64,000 nucleotides of DNA from Actinomycetes bacterium. Lineage in GTDB: Bacteria > Actinomycetota > Acidimicrobiia > Acidimicrobiales > Ilumatobacteraceae. The position numbers and the translations under genes are program-made. The DNA is taken from NCBI GenBank assembly GCA_027491335.1, contig JAIXWJ010000025.1, forward strand, positions 1 through 64,000. The letters are read 5' to 3'. Shown piece after piece: positions 34,208 to 43,890 of the stretch. How positions within the stretch are numbered: position 1 is the stretch's first letter; each line of letters opens with the position of its first letter. The notes under the pieces are model-generated. The model saw nothing but the letters and a program-made list of their open reading frames with translations. It was not told where the DNA came from and did not search any database.

Positions 34208-34570
34208 TCATTCCGACGCGGGGGTCGTGGGTTCGGTGGGCTCGCCACCGGCGGGCTCCTCGGCGGGATTGACCCGACGCAGGAGCGCGTTGCGCGAGAT
34301 TCGGATCTCGACGTTCTCGGCGATCTCGAGCCACACGATGTCGCCGTCCATGGCGGTCACGAAGCCGTAGAGGCCCGAGTTGGTGATGATCTCGTCGTCG
34401 ACGGTGATCGCTTGCTGGAGTTCCTGCTGAGCGCGAAGCCGCTTGCGCTGCGGACGAATCATCAAGAAGTACATGGCCAGACCGATGAGGGCCATGAACC
34501 CGAACGTGAAGAGGGCACTTCCGCCGCTGTTCTGCTCGGCGGTGGCGATGAGGGAAGCGAAATTCGACAT
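34208..34570 (-). CDS. yajC: Preprotein translocase subunit YajC
   Basis: A single membrane helix (about residues 18-38) is followed by MIRPQRKRLRAQQELQQAITVDDEI (only in part diagnostic: the RPQxKR block), then a beta domain with GLYGFVTAMDGD. It ends in an acidic Pro/Thr/Glu tail. AAGGA precedes the ATG. It sits with secD-secF in the usual tgt-yajC-secDF order. Confidence 0.93.
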   Translation of the reverse strand: MSNFASLIATAEQNSGGSALFTFGFMALIGLAMYFLMIRPQRKRLRAQQELQQAITVDDEIITNSGLYGFVTAMDGDIVWLEIAENVEIRISRNALLRRVNPAEEPAGGEPTEPTTPASE

Positions 34571-34655
34571 GGTGATCCTTGATCGGAGGGGGTCGGACGA
34601 CCCGCGCAAGCCTAGTCGTCAGCCCCTCGCTTGGGGGTGGCTCGCACGGGCGGGA

Positions 34656-35762
34656 TCAGCCGCCGTTGCCCCACACGTCGAGGATGTCCCGGCGGAGGGT
34701 CGCCATGGTCCCGTTCGTTATGGCCGACCGCATGCGGGCCATCAGATCGAGGGTCCACGCCACGTTGTGCAGGCTCATCAGGCGAGACCCGGTGGGCTCG
34801 TTGACCTGCAACAGGTGGCGCAGGTACCCCCGGGTGTGGCGTTGGCACACCTCGCAACGACACTCGGGATCCAACGGCGAGTCGTCGAGGGCGTTCTTGG
34901 CGTTCTTGATGTGCACCTTGCCACGGCTGGTGAGAGCCGTGCCGTGGCGCCCGAGGCGGGTCTGCATCACGCAGTCGAATTGATCGACGCCCAACGACAC
35001 CGCCTCCACGAGAGACGCCGGATCGCCCACTCCCATCAGATAGCGGGGACGATCGTGGGGCAAGTGTTCGAGCGCGGCCGCCAGAGCCGGCAACATTTCG
35101 GCCCGAGTCTCGCCGACGGACAACCCGCCGATGCCATAACCGTCGAACTCGAGCTCGGCCGTTCGTCGAGCGCTCTCGGCGCGCATCACGGGAGAGATAC
35201 CGCCCTGCACGATTCCGAACAAGGCTTGATCCGGGCGACGATGAGCCGCTCTGGCTCGCTTGGCCCATGCCGAGGTCCGTTCGAGAGCCAGACGAATCAC
35301 CGGCTCGGGTGAGGGCAACGGTGGACACACATCGAGGACCATCTGAATGTCGGCTCCGAGAAGTTCCTGTGTGGCGACGGCCGACTCGGGTGTGAATCGA
35401 TGCTTGCTCCCGTCGTACGTGGAGGCGAACGTGACTCCTTCGTCGTCGACCTTGGGTTCGAGGGAGAACACTTGGAACCCACCGGAGTCGGTGAGGGTGA
35501 GTCCGCCCCAACCCGCGAATTTTCCGAGACCTCCGAAACGCGCCACCACGTCGGCTCCGGGTCGCAACATGAGGTGATACGTGTTGCCCAGAACGATTCG
35601 GGCACCCAAACGTTCGTAGTCGGCGGCGCTCAGGTACTTGATCGCACCACGGGTGCCCACGGGCATGAAACAGGGAAACTCGTAGCTTCCGTTGGCCGTG
35701 GTGGCCACACCGGTGCGCGCGGCGCCATCGGTGGCGGTGATGTCGAGAGTGACGGGGTGCAT
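34656..35762 (-). CDS. tgt: Queuine tRNA-ribosyltransferase (TGT)
   Basis: It exchanges guanine-34 of certain tRNAs for the queuosine precursor. DSGGFQVFSL holds the active-site Asp, IGGLSVGE and HYLMGVG-like RYLMGVGDP follow, and the zinc site C-x-C-x2-C with a later His (CRCEVCQRHTRGYLRHL) is complete. The 368-residue length is normal. queA lies directly upstream, so the pair forms a queuosine unit. Confidence 0.95.
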   Translation of the reverse strand: MHPVTLDITATDGAARTGVATTANGSYEFPCFMPVGTRGAIKYLSAADYERLGARIVLGNTYHLMLRPGADVVARFGGLGKFAGWGGLTLTDSGGFQVFSLEPKVDDEGVTFASTYDGSKHRFTPESAVATQELLGADIQMVLDVCPPLPSPEPVIRLALERTSAWAKRARAAHRRPDQALFGIVQGGISPVMRAESARRTAELEFDGYGIGGLSVGETRAEMLPALAAALEHLPHDRPRYLMGVGDPASLVEAVSLGVDQFDCVMQTRLGRHGTALTSRGKVHIKNAKNALDDSPLDPECRCEVCQRHTRGYLRHLLQVNEPTGSRLMSLHNVAWTLDLMARMRSAITNGTMATLRRDILDVWGNGG

Positions 35763-35764
35763 GA

Positions 35765-36775
35765 TCAGTGGTCGTGGGCGTGACGATCGAGGAGCATCGC
35801 ATCACCGAACGACAGGAAACGGTATCGCCGTTCGATGGCCTCACGGTAGATGTCTCGCCACACCGGTCCGACGAAGGCCTCGATCATCATCAACAACGTG
35901 GTTCGAGGCATGTGAAAGTTGGTCATCATCAGGTCGACCACCTTCCATTCGTAGCCGCGATGGATGAACAGGTTGGTGCGACCGCTCTGGCGACCGCTCG
36001 TGAACGTGCTCTCGAGGGCCCGGACGGCGGTGGTGCCGACGGCGATCACTCGCTCGGCTCGGTTCACCTCTTCGATGGTCTCGTCCGGAACCGAGTACAA
36101 CTCGGTGTGGATCTGATGCTGCAAGGGGTCGTCCGTGCCGATGGGTCGGAAGGTGTCGAGGCCCACGACCAACTCCACCCGCGCCAATCGAGCACCACGC
36201 TCTTGAATCAGATCGAGAAGGTTCGCGGTGAAGTGGAGTCCGGCGGTGGGTGCGGCCGCCGAGGCGGGGCGACGCGAGTAGACGGTCTGATACCGCTCGT
36301 TGGCGCCGGAGTCGGAGGTGATGTAAGGCGGAAGTGGAAGTGAACCGATGCGGTCGAGCAACGCCATCGGTTGACCGTCATCGTGCAGACGAACGTCGAA
36401 GGTGTCACCGTCGTCGCGTCGACCGATGAACGTGGCAACATCGTTGCCGGCCTCGTCGAGGAGGGTCTCGTTCGGGCGAAGTTTGGCCGCGGGCCGAACC
36501 AACGCCGACCACACTCCTCCGTCGGTCATCTCGAGCAGAAGAACCTCCACGGCACCGCCACTCCCCCGACGCAATCGAAGACGGGCGGGAATCACTCGGG
36601 TGTCGTTGACGACCAACACGTCGCCGGGTCGAACCAACTCGGCGAGGTCCCGCACGTGACGATGATGCAGTCGATCCCCGCCGTCGACCAGCAGACGCGC
36701 CGAATCGCGGGGTTCGACGGGCTCTTGAGCGATGAGTTCGTCGGGGAGTTCGTAATCGAAGTCGGAAATGTGCAC
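35765..36775 (-). CDS. queA: S-adenosylmethionine:tRNA ribosyltransferase-isomerase
   Basis: QueA adds the epoxycyclopentane ring in queuosine synthesis. The N-terminal FDYELPDELIAQEP and DSARLLV, the central YQTVYSR-P-ASAAAPTAGLHFT (with a break in the family signature PGAVAAPTAGLHF) and the C-terminal MTNFHMPRTTLLMMIEAF blocks are characteristic. It starts with GTG 3 nt after the ruvB stop and ends 2 nt before tgt. Confidence 0.94.
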   Translation of the reverse strand: MHISDFDYELPDELIAQEPVEPRDSARLLVDGGDRLHHRHVRDLAELVRPGDVLVVNDTRVIPARLRLRRGSGGAVEVLLLEMTDGGVWSALVRPAAKLRPNETLLDEAGNDVATFIGRRDDGDTFDVRLHDDGQPMALLDRIGSLPLPPYITSDSGANERYQTVYSRRPASAAAPTAGLHFTANLLDLIQERGARLARVELVVGLDTFRPIGTDDPLQHQIHTELYSVPDETIEEVNRAERVIAVGTTAVRALESTFTSGRQSGRTNLFIHRGYEWKVVDLMMTNFHMPRTTLLMMIEAFVGPVWRDIYREAIERRYRFLSFGDAMLLDRHAHDH

Positions 36776-36778
36776 GGT

Positions 36779-37801
36779 TCAGGTGAAGAGGTCGGGTTGG
36801 GTGGCAGGTGGAGTGAGCCCGATGTGGGACCACGCCGCGGGCATGGCGACGCGGCCGCGAGGCGTGCGCGCGATCATGCCCTGCTGAATCAAAAAGGGTT
36901 CGTACACGTCCTCGACGGTCTCAGGTTGTTCCCCCACACCGATGGCCAAGGTGGTGAGTCCGACCGGACCTCCGTTGAACTGCGAACACAACGCCGACAG
37001 GAGCGAACGGTCGACCTTGTCGAGGCCACGTTGATCCACGCCGAAAATGGCGAGTCCCTCGTCGGCGACGGATCCGGTGATGCGACCGCTGTCGCGCACC
37101 TCGGCGAAATCCCGGACACGGCGAAGAAGTCGGTTCGCGATGCGCGGCGTTCCTCGGCTGCGGCGAGCGATCTCGTGGCAGCCCTCGTCGTCGATGTCGA
37201 CCGACAGAATGGTGGCCGCGCGACGAACGATGGCGGTGAGTTCGTCGTCGTCGTAATAGTCGAGACGCGCGACCAAGCCGAACCGATCGCGGAGCGGACC
37301 GGTGATCATGCCCGTTCGTGTGGTGGCACCGACCAGCGTGAATCGTGGAAGTGCCAATCGAATGCTGGACGCGGCCGGACCCTTGCCCACCACGATGTCC
37401 AATTGGAAGTCCTCCATCGCGGGATACAGGATCTCTTCGACCGTGCGGCCGAGTCGATGGATTTCGTCGATGAACAACACGTCCGAGGGTTCGAGCTTGG
37501 TGAGGATCGCGGCCAGATCTCCGGCCCGCTCCAGGGCCGGCCCGGATGTGATGTGCAGTCGGACCCCCATCTCGGCGGCGATGATTCCCGACAAGGTCGT
37601 TTTGCCCAGACCGGGAGGGCCGGCGAACAAGAGGTGATCGACGGCTTCGCCACGACGTCTGGCGGCTTCGAGCACGATGCCGAGCTTTTCCTTCAACTCG
37701 CGTTGACCGACGAACTCCTCGAGGTGCTTGGGGCGCAGACCCGCCTCGTCGGACTCCTCGATGGGATTCTCCAACTTGGGGTCGAGGAACTCCTCACGCA
37801 C
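36779..37801 (-). CDS. ruvB: Holliday junction branch-migration helicase RuvB
   Basis: The AAA+ motor of the RuvABC resolvasome: Walker [11 protein letters not shown], Walker [10 protein letters not shown], sensor [18 protein letters not shown] and the C-terminal winged helix with [18 protein letters not shown]. The GTG at 37801 gives a 340-residue protein overlapping ruvA by 8 bp; an earlier in-frame ATG would lie deep in ruvA. Confidence 0.96.
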   Translation of the reverse strand: MREEFLDPKLENPIEESDEAGLRPKHLEEFVGQRELKEKLGIVLEAARRRGEAVDHLLFAGPPGLGKTTLSGIIAAEMGVRLHITSGPALERAGDLAAILTKLEPSDVLFIDEIHRLGRTVEEILYPAMEDFQLDIVVGKGPAASSIRLALPRFTLVGATTRTGMITGPLRDRFGLVARLDYYDDDELTAIVRRAATILSVDIDDEGCHEIARRSRGTPRIANRLLRRVRDFAEVRDSGRITGSVADEGLAIFGVDQRGLDKVDRSLLSALCSQFNGGPVGLTTLAIGVGEQPETVEDVYEPFLIQQGMIARTPRGRVAMPAAWSHIGLTPPATQPDLFT

Positions 37802-38384
37802 GGCGCACCCCCAACAATCCGAGCGCTTCGCGCAACATGGTTGCGGCGTCGGTGGCGGGCAGCGTGCGCAGAGCATCACGCACTTCGCTGTCGCTGTATC
37901 CGAGTCCGATCAAGGCCTCGCGCACGTCGGAGATGACGGTGGACCCCGTGTTGCCGTCGTTGATGGTCGTCAGGACGGGCAACGAGAGTCGATTCTTCAA
38001 CTCGATCAGAAGTCGTTCGGCCGTCTTCTTGCCGACACCGGGCACCAAGGTGAGCGCGCCAACGTCCGACGAGGCGACGATGTCGACGAGCGTCGACGGC
38101 GAATGCGTCGACAGGATCGCCATGGCGAGTGCGGGCCCGACTCCATGAGTGGCGATGAGAGTCTGGAAGGTCGACTTCTCGTCGCGAGTCTGAAAGCCGA
38201 ACAGCGTTTGCTGATCCTCGCGGATGTGATGATGCACGTGGAGGAAAGCCGGTGACGTGGGCTCCAGTTCGGCCAGGCATCGTGGCGACACGTGCACGAT
38301 GTATCCGACGCCACCGGCCTCTATCAGGGCCGTGCCATCGGGCGACCGCTCGAGGACCGTTCCGCGAAGTGATCCGATCATCAT
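37794..38384 (-). CDS. ruvA: Holliday junction branch-migration complex subunit RuvA
   Basis: The 196-residue protein has the N-terminal OB fold ([17 protein letters not shown]), the tandem helix-hairpin-helix region ([14 protein letters not shown] and [17 protein letters not shown]) and the C-terminal RuvB-binding domain. The ATG overlaps the ruvC stop; a second in-frame ATG follows immediately. Confidence 0.96.
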   Translation of the reverse strand: MMIGSLRGTVLERSPDGTALIEAGGVGYIVHVSPRCLAELEPTSPAFLHVHHHIREDQQTLFGFQTRDEKSTFQTLIATHGVGPALAMAILSTHSPSTLVDIVASSDVGALTLVPGVGKKTAERLLIELKNRLSLPVLTTINDGNTGSTVISDVREALIGLGYSDSEVRDALRTLPATDAATMLREALGLLGVRRA

Positions 38385-38941
38385 CCGGCCTTTCGACGAC
38401 TACGAGCGCGCCCGTGGATGTCGGGAGCGCCGGCGGCGATCAAGCGTTGATGAACGGGCCCGATCGCGAGGTGGCACAGAGCCAGGGCCGCGGCGTCGGC
38501 GGCGTCGGCGGGTTTGGGAGCGACGCTCAGTCCGAGTCGAGCTTGGACCATCTTTTGCACCTGTTCCTTGCCGGCGCCTCCCCAACCCGTGACCGCTTCT
38601 TTCACCTGGTTCGGGGTGTACTGAACGACCGTGCAGCCGGCCGCATGAGCGAGCGCCAGGGCCAATCCGCTCGCTTGACCGACGCTCATCGCCGTGCGCA
38701 CGTTGACCTGGAAGAAAACCTGTTCGACCGCCACGCTGGTGGGGCGGAACTCCTCGAGAACTTCGGAGAGATCCTGATGCAGACGAGCCAATCGAGCCGG
38801 CAGGGAATCCTGGACCGGTGTGCGCAACACGCCCAAGGACACCACATCGATGGAGGGTCCGCGGGCGTCGAGGACCGCGTAACCGCATCGGGTCAGCCCC
38901 GGGTCGATACCCAGCACCCGCTGGGTGCTCCCTACGAACAT
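38381..38941 (-). CDS. ruvC: Crossover junction endodeoxyribonuclease RuvC
   Basis: The RNase H-fold resolvase has catalytic acidic residues in VLGIDPGLTRCGY, VAVEQVFF and near the C-terminal DAADAAALALCH. The ATG at 38941 is chosen because a TATGAT box ends 7 nt before it; another ATG at 38953 would lie inside that box. The 186-residue length is normal. Confidence 0.94.
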   Translation of the reverse strand: MFVGSTQRVLGIDPGLTRCGYAVLDARGPSIDVVSLGVLRTPVQDSLPARLARLHQDLSEVLEEFRPTSVAVEQVFFQVNVRTAMSVGQASGLALALAHAAGCTVVQYTPNQVKEAVTGWGGAGKEQVQKMVQARLGLSVAPKPADAADAAALALCHLAIGPVHQRLIAAGAPDIHGRARSRRKAG

Positions 38942-38948
38942 GCGTACG

Positions 38949-38954
38949 ATCATA
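38949..38954 (-). promoter_or_regulatory. Putative leaderless -10 box (TATGAT) for ruvCAB
   Basis: TATGAT on the minus strand ends 7 nt before the ATG at 38941. It is the box closest to the consensus TATAAT in this series. Confidence 0.5.
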
Positions 38955-38994
38955 CCGAGCCACGACCGGTGCGTGGGGACGGTGCCCCGAACGG

Positions 38995-39444
38995 TCAGGG
39001 CTTGCCGATGGCGGCGGTGATCTCCTGCACCGACCGGTACGTCACACCCGCAAGGGCGCGGTGCACGTACGAGAGACGACCATCGGCGCCCACCACGAAC
39101 ACGCTCCGACGCGGGAAACCCAAGGGACCCAGGGTTCCGTAGGCGGCCGCGACGCTCTTGTCCACGTCGGACAGCAACGGGAATCGAAAGCCGTGCTTGG
39201 AGGCGAAGGCCTCGTGGCTCGCGACATCCTGCGCCGAGATGCCGACGATGGCCGCATCCAGACTCTCGAACTCCTCGAACTCGTTGTTGTACGAGTTCAG
39301 TTGCTTCGTGCACACCGGAGTGTCGTCGCCCGGGTAGAACGCGATCACGAGCGGCTTGCCAGCGAAGTCCGAGAGCGAATAGTTGCGCCCTCCCGTACCG
39401 GGAAGGGTGAATGCGGGGGCCAGATCTCCGACTTTGATGCTCAT
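38995..39444 (-). CDS. Peroxiredoxin (AhpE/Bcp-like, single Cys)
   Basis: This thiol peroxidase of 149 residues has peroxidatic C45 in [10 protein letters not shown]. No other cysteine is present, so the resolving thiol must come from a partner or a low-molecular-weight thiol such as mycothiol (inference). [13 protein letters not shown] and the [10 protein letters not shown] strand are typical. A TAGGGT box ends 6 nt before the ATG. Confidence 0.9.
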   Translation of the reverse strand: MSIKVGDLAPAFTLPGTGGRNYSLSDFAGKPLVIAFYPGDDTPVCTKQLNSYNNEFEEFESLDAAIVGISAQDVASHEAFASKHGFRFPLLSDVDKSVAAAYGTLGPLGFPRRSVFVVGADGRLSYVHRALAGVTYRSVQEITAAIGKP

Positions 39445-39450
39445 GACGCG

Positions 39451-39456
39451 ACCCTA
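39451..39456 (-). promoter_or_regulatory. Putative leaderless -10 box (TAGGGT) for the peroxiredoxin gene
   Basis: TAGGGT on the minus strand ends 6 nt before the ATG at 39444. Confidence 0.5.
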
Positions 39457-39473
39457 ACGCATGTCACGCGCGT

Positions 39474-39543
39474 GTCATGCCAACGGCTTCATGACACGTC
39501 AGCCGACCGCTTCATGACACGTCAGCCAACGGCTTCCATGATC
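39474..39543. repeat. 23-24-bp tandem repeat (3 copies) spanning the yebC stop
   Basis: Copies are 39474-39497, 39498-39520 and 39521-39543; the last holds the final codons and TGA of yebC. On the coding strand each has the core GCTGACGTGTCA or a close variant. A near-palindrome of 22 bp with one mismatch (39460-39481) lies at the far end. The same core occurs in the array at 46.6 kb. Confidence 0.8.
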
Positions 39544-40268
39544 TCATCGCTGATGTCGAAGTTGGCATAGACGTCCTGGACGTCGTCGTTGTCTTCCAAG
39601 GCTTCCATCACCTTCAGGATCTTGCGGGCGGTCTCGGCGTCGGTCACGTCGATGGTGGTGGACGACACCATGGTCGACTCCGCCGACATCACGGTCAAAC
39701 CGGCCGATTCCAAGGCCGTCTTCACGTCGTAGACCGCCGAGGGTTCGGTCAGGATCTTCCACGCGGAACCGTCACGACTGATGTCGTCGGCTCCGGCATC
39801 CAGTGCGGCCATCATCACGTCGTCTTCGGCGGCGGCGCCATCGACGTAGATGACTCCCCGACGGCTGAACTGCCAACCGACCGCACCGGGCTCGGCCATG
39901 GCGCCGCCGAGCTTGTTGAAGATGTTGCGAATGTCGGCACCGGTTCGGTTGCGATTGTCGGTGAGGGTGTCGACCATCATCGCGACTCCTCCGGGTGCGT
40001 ACCCCTCGTACGTGATCGACTCGTAGCTGTCGCCCTGAGCCTCACCGCTTCCTCGCTTGACGGCGCGATCAATCGCGTCGTTGGTCATCTGAGCGGCCTT
40101 GGCCTTTTGCACGACGGTGCGAAGCGATGCGTTCGACGCGAGGTCTCCCCCACCTTCGCGGGCGGCCACCTCGATCTGTCGCGCGATCTTGGCGAACAGC
40201 TTGCCGCGCGCCTTGTCCGCGGCGCCCTTCTTGTGTTTGATCGTTGCCCATTTGGAATGTCCGGACAT
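39522..40268 (-). CDS. yebC: YebC/PmpR family protein (translation/transcription factor)
   Basis: The N-terminus MSGHSKWATIKHKKGAAD and the block VDTLTDNRNRT are diagnostic. YebC proteins were described as regulators and more recently as ribosome-associated factors for proline-rich stretches. The 248-residue length is usual. GAGGTGAACC gives a ribosome-binding site; pdxT ends 3 nt upstream. Its 3' end including the stop is duplicated downstream. Confidence 0.95.
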   Translation of the reverse strand: MSGHSKWATIKHKKGAADKARGKLFAKIARQIEVAAREGGGDLASNASLRTVVQKAKAAQMTNDAIDRAVKRGSGEAQGDSYESITYEGYAPGGVAMMVDTLTDNRNRTGADIRNIFNKLGGAMAEPGAVGWQFSRRGVIYVDGAAAEDDVMMAALDAGADDISRDGSAWKILTEPSAVYDVKTALESAGLTVMSAESTMVSSTTIDVTDAETARKILKVMEALEDNDDVQDVYANFDISDEIMEAVG

Positions 40269-40271
40269 GGT

Positions 40272-40895
40272 TCACCTCACCTGGTCTCGACTGGTCACAC
40301 CGCTGCTCGACGCGTCGCGCACCATATCGGCGAAAAGCCGATGGATGCGATCGTCGTTCGTCAGTTCGGGATGAAAGGACGCCGCCATCACCGTGCCCTG
40401 CCGAACGAGAACGGGAACACCCTCGTGACGGGCCAGCACGTCGACGTCGGGTCCGACCTCCTCGATCCGCGGAGCGCGAATGAACACCGCATGGAACGCA
40501 GAATCGAAGCCGTCGACGTCGATATCGGTTTCGAAGGAATCCACCTGTCGTCCGTAGCCGTTGCGGCGAACGACGATGTCGATGGACTTCAACGCGATTT
40601 GATCGGCGCGGCCGTCGAGGATCCGGTCGGACAGAAGGATCATCCCGGCGCACGTGCCGAAAACGGGGTGGCCCGCCGAGATGAACTCGCTCAAGGGACC
40701 GAGCAGATCGTACGAACGCAGAAGATTCGACATCGTCGTGCTTTCCCCACCGGGAAGGATCAAACCGTCGAGGCCCTCCAGATCACTCGGCAAACGAACC
40801 GGACGTCCGACGACGTCGAGGGACGTCAGAAGATCAAGATGGGCGGCGAACGCCCCTTGAAGAGCGAGCACCCCGATCGTCGACGACACGTTCAC
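40272..40895 (-). CDS. pdxT: Pyridoxal 5'-phosphate synthase glutaminase subunit
   Basis: The class I glutaminase supplies ammonia to PdxS. GVLALQGAFAAHLD, PGGESTTM, the nucleophile in GTCAGMILL and the catalytic pair in FHPELT are all present. It starts with GTG after a GAGG site and is 207 residues long. pdxS lies 27 nt upstream. Confidence 0.95.
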   Translation of the reverse strand: MNVSSTIGVLALQGAFAAHLDLLTSLDVVGRPVRLPSDLEGLDGLILPGGESTTMSNLLRSYDLLGPLSEFISAGHPVFGTCAGMILLSDRILDGRADQIALKSIDIVVRRNGYGRQVDSFETDIDVDGFDSAFHAVFIRAPRIEEVGPDVDVLARHEGVPVLVRQGTVMAASFHPELTNDDRIHRLFADMVRDASSSGVTSRDQVR

Positions 40896-40922
40896 CTGGG
40901 GGCCTCGATACCGACACGATCG

Positions 40923-41813
40923 TCACCAACCGCGTTCGGCGTAACGCTGATTGATTTCGTCCATTCCGATTCCGGTCATCGGAGCGCCCAAACCGCGCGA
41001 AACCTTGGCCAGAATGTCCGGGTTGTCGAAGTGCGTCGTGGCCTCGACGATGGCCTTGGCGCGCGGAGCGGGATGATCGCTCTTGAAAATGCCCGACCCG
41101 ACGAAGACGGCCTCGGCACCCAACTGCATGGCCAGAGCGGCGTCGGCCGGAGTCGCGAGTCCACCGGCGCAGAACAACGGCACGGGAAGCTTTCCGGTCT
41201 CGGCGATCTCCTGGATCAGAGTGAGCGGCGCCTGGAGCTTTTTGGCCCAATCGAACAACTCGGCCGAGTCGGCCGTGCCGATGCGACGGATGTCGCCCAG
41301 GATCGAGCGCAGGTGACGCACGGCTTCGACGACGTTGCCGGTGCCGGCTTCGCCCTTGGAACGAATCATGCAGGCGCCTTCGCTGATGCGACGCAACGCC
41401 TCACCGAGGTTGGTGGCCCCGCACACGAAGGGCACGACGAACTTGAACTTGTCGATGTGATGGGCCTCGTCGGCGGGCGTGAGCACTTCGCTCTCGTCGA
41501 TGAAGTCCACACCGAGCGACTGAAGAATCTGGGCCTCGACGAAATGTCCGATACGAGCCTTGGCCATCACGGGGATGGACACCGCGGCCTGAATTCCCTC
41601 GATCATTTCCGGATCGCTCATGCGCGCCACGCCACCATCACGGCGAATGTCGGCGGGGACCCGTTCAAGGGCCATGACCGCGCATGCTCCGGCGTCCTCG
41701 GCGATCTTGGCTTGTTCGGGGGTGACGACGTCCATGATGACGCCACCCTTCAACATCTCGGCCAGACCCCGCTTGACGGGAATCGAGCCAACGGAGGACG
41801 AAGTTGCGGACAT
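40923..41813 (-). CDS. pdxS: Pyridoxal 5'-phosphate synthase lyase subunit
   Basis: This barrel makes PLP from ribose 5-phosphate, glyceraldehyde 3-phosphate and ammonia. [28 protein letters not shown], the active-site Lys of VMAKARIGH and [16 protein letters not shown] are strictly conserved. The 296-residue protein follows a TAGCCT box by 7 nt. PLP is the cofactor of GcvP. Confidence 0.97.
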   Translation of the reverse strand: MSATSSSVGSIPVKRGLAEMLKGGVIMDVVTPEQAKIAEDAGACAVMALERVPADIRRDGGVARMSDPEMIEGIQAAVSIPVMAKARIGHFVEAQILQSLGVDFIDESEVLTPADEAHHIDKFKFVVPFVCGATNLGEALRRISEGACMIRSKGEAGTGNVVEAVRHLRSILGDIRRIGTADSAELFDWAKKLQAPLTLIQEIAETGKLPVPLFCAGGLATPADAALAMQLGAEAVFVGSGIFKSDHPAPRAKAIVEATTHFDNPDILAKVSRGLGAPMTGIGMDEINQRYAERGW

Positions 41814-41820
41814 GGGGGTC

Positions 41821-41826
41821 AGGCTA
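41821..41826 (-). promoter_or_regulatory. Putative leaderless -10 box (TAGCCT) for pdxS
   Basis: TAGCCT on the minus strand ends 7 nt before the ATG at 41813. Confidence 0.5.
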
Positions 41827-41864
41827 ACCGTGACGGCCCGTTGGGGCCGAGGCAGATTCTGTGA

Positions 41865-42980
41865 TCAGGGCCACGCGACGGCGTCGAGGGTGCCACCGGC
41901 GGGAACGGTGACCGCTTGACCCTCGCGGATAAGTTCCACCCACGTGCGTCCGGGGGTGAGTCCGATCGAGCCTCCGTCGGCATCACGGAGGTTCCACGGC
42001 GACAGGTTGTCGGCCCGGTTCCAGGTGCCCTCGACCAGCTTGCCTCCGGAGTAGATCCACGCTCGACCGGTGCCGACGGTCTGGGCTTCGGGACTGCGCG
42101 GGTCGGCCGGGCTGGCCTTGTATTCGCACTCGATGACCACGACGTTGTCGAAGGCCACCTGATCGCCGTTGGCATCGGAGTGGACCTTGGCATCGTGGAA
42201 CCGCAGGAACTTGGCCGCGGTGGCATCCCACTGCCATGCCGCGCGCATCGAACCATCCATGGTCAGCTTCAGGCCAACCACGTCCGTGCCCACTGGCGCG
42301 CTCGCCCCGTCGCGGTATTCGAACTGCGCGGGCGGGGTGCCACCACGACCGGCGTCGAGGGCCCAGATGTTGGTGGTCTTGCTGAAAAGGTTGTGGGGAG
42401 CCTTCTTGTCGGTGGATCGGAAGAATCCGCCACCGTTGCTGGCCGCTGACGCGCTCATGTTCACCAAGGTCGACTTGTTGATGGCCGTGGTCACCGCCGC
42501 GTTGCCACCGCTCCACAGAAGCAACGGCTTGTTGAGCGACGTCAGCAGATCGATGTCCTGGGTGCGACCGGAGCGCAAGGGTCCCACGGGGTCGGATCCG
42601 TTCGAATGGAAAACGGCCGCGAAGCGCGTCCACTTTTCCACGTTCTCCTCGTAGACGATGTCGGCACTGTTCAACCCGCTCTGGGGACGAGCACCCGGAT
42701 GGTTGTCGATCTTGGCGGCGATGGCCGGGCGCGTGGCAGCGGCCTCATCCGTGACGGGCAGGCCCGTGAGCGGCATGACCGGAACCGGGATGGTGGTCGT
42801 GGTGGTCGCGGCCAACGTCGTGGGAACCTCGGTCGTGGTGGCCTCGGGCGCACTGGTGGGGGCCGCCGTGGTGGTGTCGGTGTCGGAGGATCCTCCCCCG
42901 CATGCGGCCAGAGCGAGTCCGGCCACGACGAGCGCGGTGAGGACGCGAGGAAGTTTCGTGCGCGTGTTCTCGAAGTTCAT
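41865..42980 (-). CDS. DUF3048 (YerB-like) lipoprotein
   Basis: A signal peptide ends at the lipobox LALAACGG (Cys near residue 27). A Thr/Ala-rich linker with up to five Thr in a row runs to about residue 68. The DUF3048 domain follows, with MPLTGLPV, RPAIAAKIDNHPGARPQSGL, YEENVEKWTRFAAVFHS, VGPLRSGR and a C-terminal strand region. YerB-like proteins are secreted and of unknown function. A GAAGGAG site lies inside the htpX 3' end. Confidence 0.9.
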   Translation of the reverse strand: MNFENTRTKLPRVLTALVVAGLALAACGGGSSDTDTTTAAPTSAPEATTTEVPTTLAATTTTTIPVPVMPLTGLPVTDEAAATRPAIAAKIDNHPGARPQSGLNSADIVYEENVEKWTRFAAVFHSNGSDPVGPLRSGRTQDIDLLTSLNKPLLLWSGGNAAVTTAINKSTLVNMSASAASNGGGFFRSTDKKAPHNLFSKTTNIWALDAGRGGTPPAQFEYRDGASAPVGTDVVGLKLTMDGSMRAAWQWDATAAKFLRFHDAKVHSDANGDQVAFDNVVVIECEYKASPADPRSPEAQTVGTGRAWIYSGGKLVEGTWNRADNLSPWNLRDADGGSIGLTPGRTWVELIREGQAVTVPAGGTLDAVAWP

Positions 42981-42982
42981 GG

Positions 42983-43888
42983 TCAGAGCTCCTTCAGCAA
43001 GGCGATACGGGTGTCGAGCGGCGGATGGGTGTCGAACATTCGGTGGAACCAGCCAAGTCGCCCTTCGTCACGAACACCCGACAGCGGCTGCTCGATCCAG
43101 AGATGCGCGGTGGCCATGCTCGCCGAATGGGTGGTGGTCGTGTCCGCCTTCAACTTCTCCAAAGCGGAGATCAAACCGGGTGGATACCGCGTCATCTGAC
43201 AAGCCGATGTGTCGGCCAAGGTTTCACGGCGACGACTGAGGGCCGCTTGCATCGCCTTGGCCACGATGGGGGCCACGATCAGCAAGACGATTCCGATGAT
43301 GGCCAACGGGTTCGAGCCATTCTGGCGATCGCCATCCCGACTGACGCGTCCACCGTTCCACCACATCATGCGGATCGACAAGTCGGTCACGATCGCGACG
43401 GTTCCCACCAGAACCACGGCGATGGTGGACACGAGGATGTCGTAGTTGCGAATGTGCGAAAGCTCGTGAGCGATCACGCCCTCAAGCTCGACGCGATTCA
43501 TCTTTTCCAAGAGGCCGGTGGTCACGGCGATCGCGGCATGCTGCGGATTCCGTCCGGTGGCGAATGCGTTCGGCGCCGGATCCTCGATGATGTACACCCC
43601 GGGCTTGGGAAGACCACCCGCGATGCAGAGACCCTCGACCAGGTTGTGGAGGCGCTGGTACGTCGCGGGGTCGGCGGGAACCGCGCGGCTCACGCGCAGG
43701 GCGATGCGATCGGATTTCCAGTACGAGACGCCCGCGGTGATGGCCGCGATGACGAACGCGATGATGGTCGGGAGCAATCCACCGCCGATCAGGGCGCCCA
43801 CGACCATTCCGATCGCCACCGTGACGAGAACGAACACGACGATGAGAACCACGCTGCGGCGCTTGTTGGAGCGAATCTCGTCGAACAC
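42983..43888 (-). CDS. htpX: M48 family zinc metalloprotease HtpX-like
   Basis: This membrane protease of about 301 residues has two N-terminal membrane helices, the zinc motif GVIAHELSHIRNYD, two further helices and the third ligand Glu in SRRRETLADTSA. It probably degrades misfolded membrane proteins. The GTG at 43888 lies 2 nt after the lemA stop; longer frames overlap lemA. lemA-htpX pairs are common. Confidence 0.92.
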   Translation of the reverse strand: MFDEIRSNKRRSVVLIVVFVLVTVAIGMVVGALIGGGLLPTIIAFVIAAITAGVSYWKSDRIALRVSRAVPADPATYQRLHNLVEGLCIAGGLPKPGVYIIEDPAPNAFATGRNPQHAAIAVTTGLLEKMNRVELEGVIAHELSHIRNYDILVSTIAVVLVGTVAIVTDLSIRMMWWNGGRVSRDGDRQNGSNPLAIIGIVLLIVAPIVAKAMQAALSRRRETLADTSACQMTRYPPGLISALEKLKADTTTTHSASMATAHLWIEQPLSGVRDEGRLGWFHRMFDTHPPLDTRIALLKEL

Positions 43889-43890
43889 GA

